From Streptomyces sp. NRRL S-340 (lineage in GTDB: Bacteria > Actinomycetota > Actinomycetes > Streptomycetales > Streptomycetaceae), in assembly GCF_000720185.1 (NCBI RefSeq), contig NZ_JOIY01000013.1, positions 95,217 to 159,216 on the forward strand: a stretch of 64,000 nucleotides of DNA, given 5' to 3'. The notes below the pieces were generated by a model, which was not told where the DNA came from, did not search any database, and saw only the letters and a program-made list of their open reading frames with translations. Position numbers and translations under genes: made by a program. Shown here piece after piece: positions 1 through 9,858 of the stretch (positions are counted from its first letter, which is position 1; each line of letters opens with the position of its first letter).

Positions 1-79
1 ACGCCGCCGGACACCCCCTGAAGGGCCGGATCTCCGTCGGGTTAGCATATGAGCGCTGCCTAGCTCGAAAGAGAAACCT

Positions 80-1525
80 GTGACTGTCAACGACGACTCG
101 TTCACCAACTGGAAGCACCGCGAGGAGATCGCGGAGTCGATGATCCCGATGATCGGGAAGCTGCACCGGGAGCGGGACGTGAACGTCCTGCTGCACAGCC
201 GCTCCCTGGTGAACAAGTCGGTGGTGAGCATCCTCAAGACCCATCGGTTCGCCCGGCAGATCGCCGGCGAGGAGCTGTCGGTCACCGAGACGCTGCCCTT
301 CCTCGAGGCCCTCACCGCGTTGGACCTCGGCCCCTCGCAGATCGACATCGGCATGCTGGCGGCGACGTACAAGGCCGACGACCGGGGCCTGTCCGTGGCC
401 GAGTTCACGGCCGAGGCGGTCGCGGGCGCGACCGGCGCGGGCAAGGCCGAGCGCCGCGAGGGACGCGACGTCGTCCTCTACGGCTTCGGCCGCATCGGCC
501 GCCTGGTCGCCCGGCTGCTCATCGAGAAGGCGGGCTCGGGCAACGGGCTCAGGCTGCGCGCGATCGTCGTCCGCGGCGGCGGTGAGCAGGACATCGTCAA
601 GCGTGCCTCGCTGCTGCGCCGCGACTCCATCCACGGTCAGTTCCAGGGCACCATCACGGTCGACGAGGCGAACAGCACGATCCTCGCCAACGGCAACGCC
701 ATCAAGGTGATCTACGCCGACGACCCCTCGTCGGTGGACTACACGGCGTACGGCATCAAGGACGCCATCCTCATCGACAACACGGGCAAGTGGCGCGACC
801 GCGCGGGCCTGTCGAAGCACCTGCGTCCCGGGATCGAGAAGGTCGTCCTGACGGCGCCGGGCAAGGGCGACGTCCCCAACATCGTGCACGGCGTCAACCA
901 CGACACCCTCAAGCCGGACGAGCGGATCCTGTCCTGCGCCTCGTGCACGACGAACGCCATCGTCCCGCCGCTGAAGGCGATGGACGACGAGTTCGGCGTG
1001 GAGAGCGGTCACGTGGAGACCGTCCACTCCTTCACCAACGACCAGAACCTGCTGGACAACTACCACCGGTCCGAGCGGCGCGGCCGCAGTGCGCCGCTCA
1101 ACATGGTCATCACCGAGACCGGTGCCGCCTCCGCCGTGGCCAAGGCGCTGCCCGACCTGAAGGCGCGGATCACCGGCAGTTCGATCCGGGTGCCGGTGCC
1201 GGACGTCTCCATCGCGATCCTCAACCTGCGGCTGCGGCGCGAGACCAGCCGCGCGGAGGTCCTCGACCACCTCCGCGAGGTCTCCCTCACCTCGCCGCTC
1301 AGGCGGCAGATCGACTTCATCAGCGCGCCCGACGCTGTCTCCAGCGACTTCATCGGCTCGCGCCACGCCTCGATCCTGGACGCGGGCGCCACCAAGGTCG
1401 AGGGCGACAACGCCATCCTCTACCTCTGGTACGACAACGAGTTCGGCTACTCCTGCCAGGTCATCCGGGTCGTCCAGCACGTCTCCGGGGTCGAGTACCC
1501 GACCTACCCGGCGCCCGCCCTCTGA
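80..1525 (+). CDS. gap: Glyceraldehyde-3-phosphate dehydrogenase, long (481 aa) form
   Basis: Cytosolic glycolytic/gluconeogenic enzyme converting glyceraldehyde-3-phosphate, phosphate and NAD(P)+ to 1,3-bisphosphoglycerate. The core begins near residue 130 with a Rossmann motif GFGRIGR; the catalytic Cys is C289 in SCASCTTNAI, followed by the substrate loop HSFTNDQNLLD and the C-terminal WYDNEFGYSCQV. The first ~130 residues are an extra helical N-terminal segment, making the protein ~150 residues longer than classical GAPDH (~335); such long forms are known as second gap genes in Streptomyces. Start is GTG at 80 after an AAAGAGAAA ribosome site. It stands alone and is followed by a strong hairpin, so it is probably monocistronic. 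Cofactor preference cannot be told from the sequence by eye. Confidence 0.95.
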   Translation: MTVNDDSFTNWKHREEIAESMIPMIGKLHRERDVNVLLHSRSLVNKSVVSILKTHRFARQIAGEELSVTETLPFLEALTALDLGPSQIDIGMLAATYKADDRGLSVAEFTAEAVAGATGAGKAERREGRDVVLYGFGRIGRLVARLLIEKAGSGNGLRLRAIVVRGGGEQDIVKRASLLRRDSIHGQFQGTITVDEANSTILANGNAIKVIYADDPSSVDYTAYGIKDAILIDNTGKWRDRAGLSKHLRPGIEKVVLTAPGKGDVPNIVHGVNHDTLKPDERILSCASCTTNAIVPPLKAMDDEFGVESGHVETVHSFTNDQNLLDNYHRSERRGRSAPLNMVITETGAASAVAKALPDLKARITGSSIRVPVPDVSIAILNLRLRRETSRAEVLDHLREVSLTSPLRRQIDFISAPDAVSSDFIGSRHASILDAGATKVEGDNAILYLWYDNEFGYSCQVIRVVQHVSGVEYPTYPAPAL

Positions 1526-1547
1526 CCGGCGCGCCCGCTGCGCCGGG

Positions 1548-1590
1548 CGGCCCGGCACCTCCTCGCACATCTGCGGGAGGTGCCGGGCCG
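1548..1590 (+). terminator. Hairpin terminator after gap
   Basis: Perfect 15-bp arms (1548-1562 and 1576-1590) around a 13-nt loop, 22 bases after the gap stop codon. There is no U tract, which is usual for Streptomyces terminators. Confidence 0.7.
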
Positions 1591-1653
1591 TCCCGGTGCC
1601 GACGGCGGGCACCCGCCCGGTGCGCGGCGCGGGCGGTGTGTGAGACTGCGGCC

Positions 1654-2130
1654 ATGATCCGTGCCGCGACCCTCGCCGACGTGCCCGTCATCCACGCCCT
1701 GATCCGCGATCTGGCCGAGTACGAGAAGGCGCTCGACGAGGCGCGGGCCACGCCGGAGCAGCTCGCCGAGGCACTGTTCGGGGACCGCCCCGCGGCCTAC
1801 GCGCACGTCGCCGAGGACGCGGACGGCGAGATCGTGGGCTTCGCGCTGTGGTTCCTCAACTTCTCCACCTGGCGCGGCGTGCACGGCATCTACCTGGAGG
1901 ACCTGTACGTACGGCCGCAGGCCCGCGGCGGCGGCCACGGCAAGGCCCTGCTGACCGAACTGGCCCGCATCTGCGTCGCGCGCGGCTACGAGCGCCTGGA
2001 GTGGTCGGTCCTGAACTGGAACCGCCCGTCGATCGACTTCTACGAGTCCCTGGGCGCCCGCCCGCAGGACGAGTGGACGGTGTACCGGCTGACGGACGAC
2101 GCGCTGGCCGCGCTGGGCCGGCCGCGGTAG
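1654..2130 (+). CDS. GNAT family N-acetyltransferase
   Basis: 158-aa acyl-CoA-dependent N-acetyltransferase of the single-domain GNAT type, similar in layout to diamine/spermidine acetyltransferases. Visible landmarks are the N-terminal IRAATLADVPVIHALIRDLA, the central IYLEDLYVRPQARGGGHGKAL region with the acetyl-CoA pyrophosphate-binding R-G-x-G-x-G/A type loop, and the C-terminal WNRPSIDFYESLGA motif. The reading frame stays open far upstream as a shadow of gap, so the ATG at 1654 is chosen because the GNAT fold begins directly there. Substrate unknown; polyamine or aminoglycoside-like amines are possible. It has its own short intergenic region after the gap terminator. Confidence 0.9.
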   Translation: MIRAATLADVPVIHALIRDLAEYEKALDEARATPEQLAEALFGDRPAAYAHVAEDADGEIVGFALWFLNFSTWRGVHGIYLEDLYVRPQARGGGHGKALLTELARICVARGYERLEWSVLNWNRPSIDFYESLGARPQDEWTVYRLTDDALAALGRPR

Positions 2131-2176
2131 CGGGCGCTCCGGCGCGGTCGTCCCGGGCGGCGCGACAAGGCGCCCG

Positions 2177-5062
2177 ATGCGAAAATGTGCCCGTGGGGTC
2201 CTGCCCGTGGATGGGGATGACAGCATGGGCGTCAGCGGTGCGAACAGTGCCTTTCCGCGCGATCCGCTCGACATCACGTCCACGGCCGTGGCGGTCGTCG
2301 ACGCCGGAGGGCTGATCGTCCGCTGGAGCCGCGGCGCCCAGGAACTGCTCGGCCGTCCGGCCGCCGAGGTGCTGGGGCGGTCCGTGGGGGGCCTGTTCGC
2401 GCGGGGCGACCCCGCCGCGGTGGTGTCCGGGCTGCGCCGGGTCCGCCGGGGCTGGCAGGGCGTCGTGCCCCTGCGCCACGGGGACGGCCACACCGTCCGG
2501 CTGGCCGTCCGGGTGTCCCCGCTGACCGCCGCGACCGGGGCGCCCGAGTGGCTCGTCGCCGGGTGGGACGCGGTGGACCTGCGCCGGCGGGAGCTGTACG
2601 CCACGGTGGCGCGCGGGCTGCTGGAGCAGTCGCCGTTCGGCGTCGCGGTCCTGGACGCGGGGATGCGGTACCGGTGGGTCAACGCCGCGCTGGCCGCCAT
2701 GGAGGAGTGCCCGCCGGGCCGGCCCGGGCGACGCCCGGCGAAGGCGGCCCCCGTCCCCGCCCCCTCCACGGGCCCGGCCCCCACGGAGACGCTCCCCCCG
2801 GATGCGGCCCCCGCAGACCCGGCTCCAGCGACCACGGCCTCCCCGGACGCAGGCCCCGCGAACGCGGCCCTCGCGGACCCGGCTCGCGCGGCCCCGGTCC
2901 CCGGGGGCGCGGCCCCCGCACGCGAAGACCCCCCGAGCGCAAGCACCAGCACCACCTCCGCAGACCCGGCTCCGGCGACCACGGCCTCCCCGGGCACCGT
3001 CCGCACGAGCCCGGCCCCGGCCGGCACGGCTCCCACGGGCCCGGCCCCCGCGGACACAGCCCCCGCCGACGCCGCCCGCACGCGCCCGGCTCCCCCGCCC
3101 ACCGGCCCCGCGGACGGCCACGGTGCCGCCCCCGGCGAGCGCCTGCGCCCCCGCGCGGCCAGGGCGTCACCGGTGGTGAGCCGGCAGGCCCGGCAGGCCC
3201 TGCTCTCCGGCCGCTTCCGCGTCACCCTGGAGCCCGTACCGTCCCGTTCCGGCGCGCCGGACCCGCCGCAGCCGGGCCGCGCCCGGCTGCGTGCCTTCTT
3301 CCCGCTGAAGGACGCCTCCGGCCGGACCCTCGGCATCTGTTACGCCGCGCTGGACCTCACCGGCCAGGACCCCTCGCGCCAGCGGCTCGCGCTGCTCAAC
3401 GCCGCCGGTGAGCACATCGGGACCACACTGGACCTCGACCGGACCGTACGGGAACTGACGGAGGTCGTCGTCCCGCAGGTCGCCGACTTCGTCACCGTGG
3501 ACCTCCTGGACGTCGTCCGGGCGCGGCAGATGCCGGCCGCGTGGCCGGAGCGCGGTGCGGCCACACTGCGCCGGTCGGCCCACCGGTCGGTCCAGGAGGA
3601 CGAGCCGGACCGCGTCGTCGGGGTGGGCGACCCCACCCGGTACCCGGCCGGCTCGCCCCAGCGGCGGTGCCTGGCCACCGGCGAACCCGTGCGGGTGACC
3701 GCCGTCGGCCTCACGACGCCCTGGGTCGCCGACGACCCCGCGCGCTGGCACCGGCTGATCCGGCTCGGCGTGCACACCCACCTGGTCGTGCCGCTGCGGG
3801 CGCGCGGCGTGACCATGGGCGTCGTCACGCTGATGCGGTGGAAGAACCCCGACCCCTTCGACGAGGACGACGTGCTCCTGGTGACGGAGCTGGTGGCGCG
3901 GGCCGCCGTGTGCGTGGACAACGCGCGGCGCTACGCCCAGGAGCACCGGGCGGCGCTCACCCTCCAGACCAGCCTGCTGCCGCCCTCCCTGCCCGCGCAC
4001 AGCGCCGTCGAGGTGGCCCACCGGTATCTGCCCGCCGACGCGGAGTCGGGCGTGGGCGGTGACTGGTACGACGTGATCCCGCTCTCCGGTGCCAGGGTGG
4101 CGCTGGTGGTGGGCGACGTGGTCGGCCACGGGCTGCACGCCGCGGCCAGCATGGGCCGGCTGCGGGCCGCCGTCCAGACGCTGGCCGATCTGGACCTGGC
4201 CCCCGACGAACTGCTGGCGCGCCTCGACGACCTCGTCGTGCGGCTGTCCGACGAGGCGGAGGCCGCCGACGAGGGCCCTCCGGTGGTCGGGGCGACCTGT
4301 GTGTACGCCGTGTACGACCCCATCGCCCGCAAGATCACCGTGGCCCGGGCCGGCCACCCCAGTCCGGCGATCGCGCACCTGAACGAACCGGTCGAGTTCC
4401 CGGACATCCCGGCGGGGCCGCCGCTCGGGCTGGGCGGGCTGCCGTTCGAGTACGCCGAGGTGCCGGTGGAGGAGGGCAGTGTCATCGCCCTCTACACGGA
4501 CGGCCTGATCGAGGCGTCGGACCGGGACGTCGACGTCGGCATGGAACGGCTGTGCTTCACGCTGGCCCATCCGGACCGGCCGCTGGAGGAGATCTGCGAC
4601 ATCATGGTCCGCACGCTGCTGCCGGACCGCCCGCGCGACGACGTGGCGTTCCTGATCGCCCGGACCCATGTGCTCAGCTCCGACCGGGTGGCCTACTGGG
4701 AGGTGCCCCCCGACCCGGCCGCGGTGGGTGTGGCGCGCGGCGACGTGGCCGGGCAACTGGCCCGCTGGGGCCTGGGCGAGGCGGCCTTCAGCACCGAGCT
4801 GATCGTCAGTGAGCTGCTCACGAACGCCATCCGGCACGCCTGCGGTCCGATCGGCCTGCGCCTGATCCACGAGCGGACGCTGATCTGCGAGATCTCCGAC
4901 GGCGCCAGCACCTCGCCGCATCTGAAGCGGGCGCGGAGCACGGACGAGGGCGGGCGCGGTCTGTTCCTGGTCGCCCAGGTCGCCCAGCGCTGGGGCACCC
5001 GTTACTCGGGCTGCGGCAAGACGATCTGGGCGGAGCAGCAGCTGTCCCGCCCGGGCGGGTGA
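2177..5062 (+). CDS. PAS-GAF-SpoIIE phosphatase with C-terminal anti-sigma-type ATPase domain
   Basis: Cytoplasmic multidomain regulator of the RsbU/SpoIIE partner-switching type, expected to dephosphorylate anti-anti-sigma proteins and, through its C-terminal RsbW-like GHKL ATPase, possibly rephosphorylate or bind them. Order: PAS (about residues 30-140), second PAS half (145-178), a Pro/Ala low-complexity insert (about 180-333), the rest of that PAS (to 400), GAF (408-590), PP2C/SpoIIE (594-835; GGDWYDVI and VVGDVVGHG metal-site motifs), HATPase_c (841-961; [19 protein letters not shown]). The ATG at 2177 is the first possible start; in-frame GTG 2207 and ATG 2225 (preceded by GGAUGGGGAUGA) are plausible alternatives. 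It is paralogous to the larger protein encoded at 5460, with which it shares GAF-SpoIIE-ATPase order. Confidence 0.9.
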   Translation: MRKCARGVLPVDGDDSMGVSGANSAFPRDPLDITSTAVAVVDAGGLIVRWSRGAQELLGRPAAEVLGRSVGGLFARGDPAAVVSGLRRVRRGWQGVVPLRHGDGHTVRLAVRVSPLTAATGAPEWLVAGWDAVDLRRRELYATVARGLLEQSPFGVAVLDAGMRYRWVNAALAAMEECPPGRPGRRPAKAAPVPAPSTGPAPTETLPPDAAPADPAPATTASPDAGPANAALADPARAAPVPGGAAPAREDPPSASTSTTSADPAPATTASPGTVRTSPAPAGTAPTGPAPADTAPADAARTRPAPPPTGPADGHGAAPGERLRPRAARASPVVSRQARQALLSGRFRVTLEPVPSRSGAPDPPQPGRARLRAFFPLKDASGRTLGICYAALDLTGQDPSRQRLALLNAAGEHIGTTLDLDRTVRELTEVVVPQVADFVTVDLLDVVRARQMPAAWPERGAATLRRSAHRSVQEDEPDRVVGVGDPTRYPAGSPQRRCLATGEPVRVTAVGLTTPWVADDPARWHRLIRLGVHTHLVVPLRARGVTMGVVTLMRWKNPDPFDEDDVLLVTELVARAAVCVDNARRYAQEHRAALTLQTSLLPPSLPAHSAVEVAHRYLPADAESGVGGDWYDVIPLSGARVALVVGDVVGHGLHAAASMGRLRAAVQTLADLDLAPDELLARLDDLVVRLSDEAEAADEGPPVVGATCVYAVYDPIARKITVARAGHPSPAIAHLNEPVEFPDIPAGPPLGLGGLPFEYAEVPVEEGSVIALYTDGLIEASDRDVDVGMERLCFTLAHPDRPLEEICDIMVRTLLPDRPRDDVAFLIARTHVLSSDRVAYWEVPPDPAAVGVARGDVAGQLARWGLGEAAFSTELIVSELLTNAIRHACGPIGLRLIHERTLICEISDGASTSPHLKRARSTDEGGRGLFLVAQVAQRWGTRYSGCGKTIWAEQQLSRPGG
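2813..2997 (+). repeat. 38-bp direct repeats inside a Pro/Ala-rich coding insert
   Basis: Near-identical 38-bp copies at 2813-2850 and 2960-2997 (about two mismatches, both in frame) encode the same ADPAPATTASPxx peptide. They lie in a 450-bp low-complexity stretch rich in CCCGGCxCC blocks that interrupts the second PAS domain of the phosphatase gene. Confidence 0.7.
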
Positions 5063-5129
5063 CCGCGCCGCCGGAGCGGTCCGGTCACCCGCGGGCCGCG
5101 GCGGGCCGCGCCTGCCGCGGCCGGTCCGT

Positions 5130-5294
5130 TCAGCGTTCTTCGCGGAACAGGACGTGCCGGGCGGCCACCGGGTCGTACTTGCGCAGGACGAGCCGGTCGG
5201 GGTCGTTGAGGCGGTTCTTGCGGGTGACGTAGGTGACGCCGGTTCCGGCGGTCGACTTCAGCCGGACGACGGGGCGCACGGTGGTGCGTGCCAT
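5130..5294 (-). CDS. rpmG: 50S ribosomal protein L33, zinc-free (C-minus) paralogue
   Basis: 54-aa L33 of the large ribosomal subunit. The sequence begins [17 protein letters not shown] and contains the family signature [20 protein letters not shown], but has no cysteine at all, so the two CxxC zinc knuckles of the C-plus form are missing. In actinobacteria, C-minus paralogues are usually made under zinc starvation (Zur control) to release zinc from ribosomes. The start ATG at 5294 has an excellent AAAGGAGG site. It is a lone gene; I could not recognise a Zur box in the 165 bp upstream, nor the L28/S14/S18 paralogues that often accompany it. Confidence 0.95.
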   Translation of the reverse strand: MARTTVRPVVRLKSTAGTGVTYVTRKNRLNDPDRLVLRKYDPVAARHVLFREER

Positions 5295-5459
5295 GTGTTC
5301 CTCCTTTCGGCCGCATCCCCGGATTGATCCAGACATGCCAGCCGGGTGCGTCAACAGCGCGGGCACCGGCCGCATTCCCGGTCGGGCGGGACACCGGAAC
5401 CCGAGCGAAACCGACATACCGGTCGCCCGGCGGGCGAGCGCAGTGCTAGAACTGGGAGC

Positions 5460-8240
5460 ATGATCGGACGTTCCCGCCGGTCCCGGTCGAAGGCGGCAGC
5501 GCCGCAGGGCGGCCGGCGGTCCGCTGATCCCTCCCGCCGTCCGGGACCGCGCCGCTCCCCCGGGCGGCGCCCGCCGGCGCCCTGGGGGCCCGGCACCCTG
5601 GCCGGACAGGTGCTGCTGCTCCAGGTCATCGTGGTCCTGGTGCTGGTCGCGGCGGCGGCCGCCGCCCTGGTCCTGCAGGGGCGCTACGACGGCGAGAACG
5701 ACGCCCGCAAGCGTTCCCTGGCCGCGGCCGAGGCCTTCGCGCACGCCCCCGGCACCGCCCTCGCGTTCAAGGCCCCGGACCCGGCCAAGCTGCTGCAGAC
5801 CCCGGTCATGCAGGCGCAGGCCGGCGCCGGCATCGACTTCATCTCCGTGATCGACGTCCACGGGGTGCGGCTCGCCGACACACAGCCGCGCCTCATCGGC
5901 ACCAAGGCCACCGACGTCAGCCGCGCCATCGCCGGGGAGACCTTCACCGACACCTTCCACGGCAAGCCGGCCGACGCCGTGCGCGCCGTGGTGCCGGTGA
6001 TGGACGCGAGCCGCCGGGTGGTGGGTGTGGTCACGGCCGGCATCCAGGTCGTGAACCTGGGGCACCTGCTGGACCAGCAGGTGCCCATGGTGCTGGGCTC
6101 GGCCGCGCTGGCCCTCGCGCTCGCCACGGCGGGCACCGCCCTGGTCAGCAGACGGCTGCGCCGGCAGACGCACGGTCTCGGGCCGGCCGAGATGACCCGG
6201 ATGTACGAGCACCACGACGCGGTGCTGCACGCGGTGCGCGAGGGCGTGCTCATCGTCGGCGCCGACGGCCGGCTCCTGCTGGCCAACGACGAGGCGCGCC
6301 GCCTGCTGGACCTGCCGGCGGACGCCGACCAGCGGCACGTGACACAGCTGGGGCTCGCCCCGGAGCTGACCCGGGTGCTGGTGGCGGGCGAGATCGTCTC
6401 CGACGAGGTGTGCCCGGCCGGCGACCGGCTCCTCGCCGTCAACACCCGGCGGACCGCGCCGTACGCGGACGCACCGGGCCTGGTGGCCAGTTTCCGCGAC
6501 ACCACGGAACTGCGGGCTCTCTCGGGGCGCGCGGAGGTGGCGCGGGAGCGCCTGACCCTGCTGTACGAGGCGGGGGTGCGCATCGGCACGACGCTGGACG
6601 TGCGGCGCACCGCGGACGAACTGGCCCAGGTGGCGGTGGACCGGCTGGCGGACGTGGTCACCGTGGAACTCCTGGAGGCCGTACTGCACGGCGAGGAGCC
6701 CACCGGTGCCATGCACCGGATGCGCCGCACGGCGCTGCGCGGATCGCGCAACCCCCTGCAGCCGGTGGGCGATCTGATCCGGTTCGTGGTGGCCGACACG
6801 CCGATGGTGGCGGCGCTGCGGCGGGGCAAGGCCGTACGGGTGCCGGACCTGCGGGCCGCCGAGGACTGGCGGGCCCAGGACCCGCAGGGCGCCCGCCAGG
6901 TGCTGGCCGCGGGCATCCACTCACTGATCGCCGTGCCGCTCAGGGCACGCGGGGTGGTGCTGGGCATGGTCAACTTCTGGCGGGGCGCCGGCTCGCCGCG
7001 GTTCGAGGAGGAGGACGTCGCCGTCGCGGAGGAGCTGGGGGCCCGGGCGGCGGTGGCGATCGACAACGCCCGCAGGTACTCGCGCGAGCACGCGATGGCC
7101 GTCACGCTGCAGCGCAGTCTGCTGCCCCGGGACCTGCCGGAGCAGGACGCGCTGGAGGTGGCCTGGCGCTACCGCCCGGCGCAGTCGGGGGTGGGCGGCG
7201 ACTGGTTCGACGTCATACCCCTGCCGGGGTTCCGGACGGCGCTCGTGGTCGGCGACGTGGTGGGCCACGGGCTGCACGCGGCGGTGACCATGGGGCGGCT
7301 GCGGACGGCGGTGCTCAACTTCTCCTCGCTGGACCTGCCTCCGGACGAACTGCTCGGCCACCTCGACGAGATGGTGGCCCGGCTCGACACCCCCGCGGAG
7401 GCGACGGACGGCGAGGGGGCCCTGGTCACCGGCGCCACCTGCCTCTACGTCATCTACGACCCGGTGGGCGGGCACTGCACCTTCTCGCGCGCCGGTCACG
7501 TCACGCCGGCCGTGGTGGACCCCGTGGGCCGGGTGGTCTTCCCCGACCTGCCGCTGTCGCCGCCCCTGGGCGTGGGAGGCCACCCGTTCGAGACGGGCGA
7601 GCTGGTCCTGCCCGAGGGCAGCCGCCTCGTCCTGTTCACCGACGGCCTGGTCGAGGACCGGCGGCGCGACATCGACGAGGGACTGGCGATGCTCGCCGCG
7701 GCGGTCGCCCACCCGGACCAGACACCGGAGGACACCTGCCGGGCCCTGATGGAGACGATGCTGCCGGAGCACCCGAGCGACGACGTGGCCCTGCTGGTGG
7801 CCCGTACCCGGCTGCTCGACCCGTCCCGGGTCGCGGTGTGGGACGTGCCGTTCGACGTCAGCGCGGTCTCCCGGGTGCGGACCCAGGTGAGCCGGCGGCT
7901 GTCCGAGTGGGAGCTGGAGGAGTCCGCCTTCGCCACCGAGCTGATCCTCAGTGAACTGCTCACCAACGCGATCCGCTACGGCGCTCCCCCGGTGCGGGTC
8001 AGGATCCTGCTGGGCTCCACCCTGGTCTGCGAGGTGTCGGACGGCAGCAACACCTCTCCGCGGCTGCGCCGCGCGGCCACGACCGACGAAGGGGGCCGGG
8101 GCCTGTTCCTGGTCTCGCAGTTCGCGGACCGGTGGGGCACGCGCTACGTGGCGAACGGCAAGGTGATCTGGGCGGAGCAGAGCCTCGGCGGCGCCCGGCA
8201 GCCGGACGCGTCCGTGCTGCTGGACCAGATGGCCTGGTGA
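5460..8240 (+). CDS. Membrane sensor PAS-GAF-SpoIIE phosphatase with C-terminal ATPase domain
   Basis: 926-aa membrane-bound version of the preceding regulator. A basic cytoplasmic N-terminus (1-45) leads to TM1 (about 51-73), an extracytoplasmic CHASE/cache-like sensor (74-205; [13 protein letters not shown]), TM2 (about 207-229), PAS (245-350; [20 protein letters not shown]), GAF (365-545), SpoIIE PP2C (550-790; [29 protein letters not shown]) and an RsbW-like HATPase (800-925; [28 protein letters not shown]). Expected role: signal-dependent dephosphorylation of an STAS anti-anti-sigma factor, with the ATPase domain giving a built-in opposing kinase. ATG 5460 is the last methionine before TM1, with GGGAG just upstream (spacing is short, so a start further upstream is possible). 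No STAS or sigma gene is adjacent, so the partner is elsewhere. Confidence 0.92.
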   Translation: MIGRSRRSRSKAAAPQGGRRSADPSRRPGPRRSPGRRPPAPWGPGTLAGQVLLLQVIVVLVLVAAAAAALVLQGRYDGENDARKRSLAAAEAFAHAPGTALAFKAPDPAKLLQTPVMQAQAGAGIDFISVIDVHGVRLADTQPRLIGTKATDVSRAIAGETFTDTFHGKPADAVRAVVPVMDASRRVVGVVTAGIQVVNLGHLLDQQVPMVLGSAALALALATAGTALVSRRLRRQTHGLGPAEMTRMYEHHDAVLHAVREGVLIVGADGRLLLANDEARRLLDLPADADQRHVTQLGLAPELTRVLVAGEIVSDEVCPAGDRLLAVNTRRTAPYADAPGLVASFRDTTELRALSGRAEVARERLTLLYEAGVRIGTTLDVRRTADELAQVAVDRLADVVTVELLEAVLHGEEPTGAMHRMRRTALRGSRNPLQPVGDLIRFVVADTPMVAALRRGKAVRVPDLRAAEDWRAQDPQGARQVLAAGIHSLIAVPLRARGVVLGMVNFWRGAGSPRFEEEDVAVAEELGARAAVAIDNARRYSREHAMAVTLQRSLLPRDLPEQDALEVAWRYRPAQSGVGGDWFDVIPLPGFRTALVVGDVVGHGLHAAVTMGRLRTAVLNFSSLDLPPDELLGHLDEMVARLDTPAEATDGEGALVTGATCLYVIYDPVGGHCTFSRAGHVTPAVVDPVGRVVFPDLPLSPPLGVGGHPFETGELVLPEGSRLVLFTDGLVEDRRRDIDEGLAMLAAAVAHPDQTPEDTCRALMETMLPEHPSDDVALLVARTRLLDPSRVAVWDVPFDVSAVSRVRTQVSRRLSEWELEESAFATELILSELLTNAIRYGAPPVRVRILLGSTLVCEVSDGSNTSPRLRRAATTDEGGRGLFLVSQFADRWGTRYVANGKVIWAEQSLGGARQPDASVLLDQMAW

Positions 8241-8343
8241 GGAGCGGGGCTCTGCGGGCGGGGGCGGCGGGGGCCTTCGCGGCACCGGCTGACGCGCGGT
8301 GACCGCCGACGGGACGCCATTGGACGCCGAGTCACATTACTGA

Positions 8344-8391
8344 ACCGTAACCTGCTGCCTGCTACCGGCGGTAACAGCAGGTGGGTACGGT
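8344..8391. promoter_or_regulatory. Interrupted inverted repeat upstream of the lipase gene
   Basis: ACCGTAACCTGCTG on the left is mirrored by CAGCAGGT then TACGGT on the right, giving 8-bp inner and 6-bp outer arms across a 17-nt centre, about 55 bp before the lipase start. It could be an operator or an RNA hairpin in the leader; no regulator is identifiable. Confidence 0.35.
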
Positions 8392-8444
8392 CGCGTTCAC
8401 TGCTCTCCGCCCGCGTGCCCGGCCGCACCCCCAGGAGGTTCCCC

Positions 8445-9770
8445 ATGCCCGCGTCCAGACGGCTGCTCGCCGTGGCCCTCGCCGCCGCCTCGTGCCTCGG
8501 CGTCCAGGCGCTTCCGGCCGCCGCGGCCACCGGCTCCGCTCCCGTGGTCTCCCGCGGCGTCACGATCCCCGAGTTCTACGACCCGCCCGCCCAGCTGCCC
8601 GCCGCCGACGGCACCCTCGTCCGCAGCGAACCGCTCCCGCTCGCGCTGAGCCTGCCCAGCCTGCACGGTCCGCTGCCGGGCCGGGCCACCCGCCTGATGT
8701 ACAAGTCGACCGACGCGAACGGCGCGCCCGTCGCCGTCACCGGCGCCTACATCGAGCCCACGGCACGCTGGACGGGCGCCGGACCGCGCCCGCTGGTCGT
8801 CGTCGCGCCGGGCACCATGGGCCAGGGCGACCAGTGCGCGGCCTCGCTCGGCCTGGAACACCCGCTGTCCCTCAACGGACAGACCGTGTCGGTCGGCTAC
8901 GAGGACCTGTCCGTCTACCGGCTGCTCGCCCAGGGCACCGCGGTCGTCGTCACCGACTACGTGGGCCTGGGCGCCACGGACCGGCTGCACACCTACGTCA
9001 ACCGCGTCGACGGCGCCCACGCCGTCCTCGACGCCGCCCGCGCCGCACGCACCGTCCAGGGAGCGTCGGTCACCGCCGCCTCACGCGTGGGGCTCTTCGG
9101 TTACAGCCAGGGCGGCGGAGCCACCGCGGCCGCCGCCGAACTGCAGCCTTCCTACGCCCCCGACGTCCCGCTCGCCGGCACCTACGCCGGCGCACCGCCC
9201 GCCGACCTGACCGAGGTCACCGAGGGCATCGACGGCAGCGAACTGGCCGGCGCCCTCGGCTGGTCGCTCAACGGCTTCCTGCAGACCGACCCGGAGCTGC
9301 GCCCGATCGCCGACGCCCACCTCAACGCCGCCGGGAAGGCCGCCCTGGCCGATCTGTCCACCATGTGCGTGGGCGACGCGATCCTGCACTACGGCTACGC
9401 CAAGAGCACCAAGTGGACCACCGACGGGCAGTCCCTGAGCGCCATCATCGGCGCCGATCCCACGCTCAGGGCCTTCCTCGACACCCAGCGCATCGGCAGA
9501 CTGAAGCCGGCCGGACCGGTGCGGGTGGCCACCGGCGTCAGCGACGACCTCGTGCCGCACGGCCAGGCACGGCAGCTCGCCGTCGACTGGTGCCGCAAGG
9601 GCGCCGACGTCAGCTACGCGCCGGTCGTCCTGCCGGACGTCGTCAGCCCCCTGCTCAACCACTTCGGGCCGCTGCTCGCCGACCAGGGCACCGCGGTCTC
9701 CTGGCTCACCGACCGCCTGTCCGGCAGGCCGGCGCCGTCCAACTGCCTCACGCTGCCCGTACAGCCCTGA
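8445..9770 (+). CDS. Secreted lipase/esterase of the secretory lipase (LIP) alpha/beta-hydrolase family
   Basis: 441-aa exported hydrolase expected to cleave acylglycerols or other esters outside the cell. A Sec signal peptide covers about residues 1-31 (MPASRR, hydrophobic LLAVALAAASCLGVQALPA, then AAA). The mature protein has the nucleophile elbow GYSQGG with Ser at about residue 221, and downstream RVATGVSDDLVPHGQARQL (acid) and LNHFGPLL (histidine) that fit the Asp/His of the triad. Start ATG 8445 follows AGGAGG at 8433-8438; the frame is open 30 bp further upstream but that adds a non-signal leader. Convergent to the phosphoesterase gene, sharing a bidirectional terminator. Confidence 0.88.
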   Translation: MPASRRLLAVALAAASCLGVQALPAAAATGSAPVVSRGVTIPEFYDPPAQLPAADGTLVRSEPLPLALSLPSLHGPLPGRATRLMYKSTDANGAPVAVTGAYIEPTARWTGAGPRPLVVVAPGTMGQGDQCAASLGLEHPLSLNGQTVSVGYEDLSVYRLLAQGTAVVVTDYVGLGATDRLHTYVNRVDGAHAVLDAARAARTVQGASVTAASRVGLFGYSQGGGATAAAAELQPSYAPDVPLAGTYAGAPPADLTEVTEGIDGSELAGALGWSLNGFLQTDPELRPIADAHLNAAGKAALADLSTMCVGDAILHYGYAKSTKWTTDGQSLSAIIGADPTLRAFLDTQRIGRLKPAGPVRVATGVSDDLVPHGQARQLAVDWCRKGADVSYAPVVLPDVVSPLLNHFGPLLADQGTAVSWLTDRLSGRPAPSNCLTLPVQP

Positions 9771-9798
9771 CCGGTCCCCGCACGCACGCGGACCACGC

Positions 9799-9839
9799 CG
9801 GGCCGGGCCGCCCCGTCGGCGACGGGGCGGCCCGGCCCG
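9799..9839. terminator. Bidirectional terminator between lipase and phosphoesterase genes
   Basis: Perfect 19-bp stem (9799-9817 and 9821-9839) with a 3-nt GGC loop, located between two convergent stop codons. Confidence 0.85.
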
Positions 9840-9858
9840 TGCGGGAAGCGCGCCCGGG

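Noticed and set aside
2740..3130. Possible CRISPR-like or tandem-repeat array
   Set aside because: The repeats are in-frame coding Pro/Ala repeats with irregular spacing and no unique spacers of constant length.
1504..3336. 610-aa minus-strand frame of Gly/Ala repeats
   Set aside because: It is the complement of the Pro/Ala low-complexity part of the phosphatase gene and gap/GNAT; no domain similarity.
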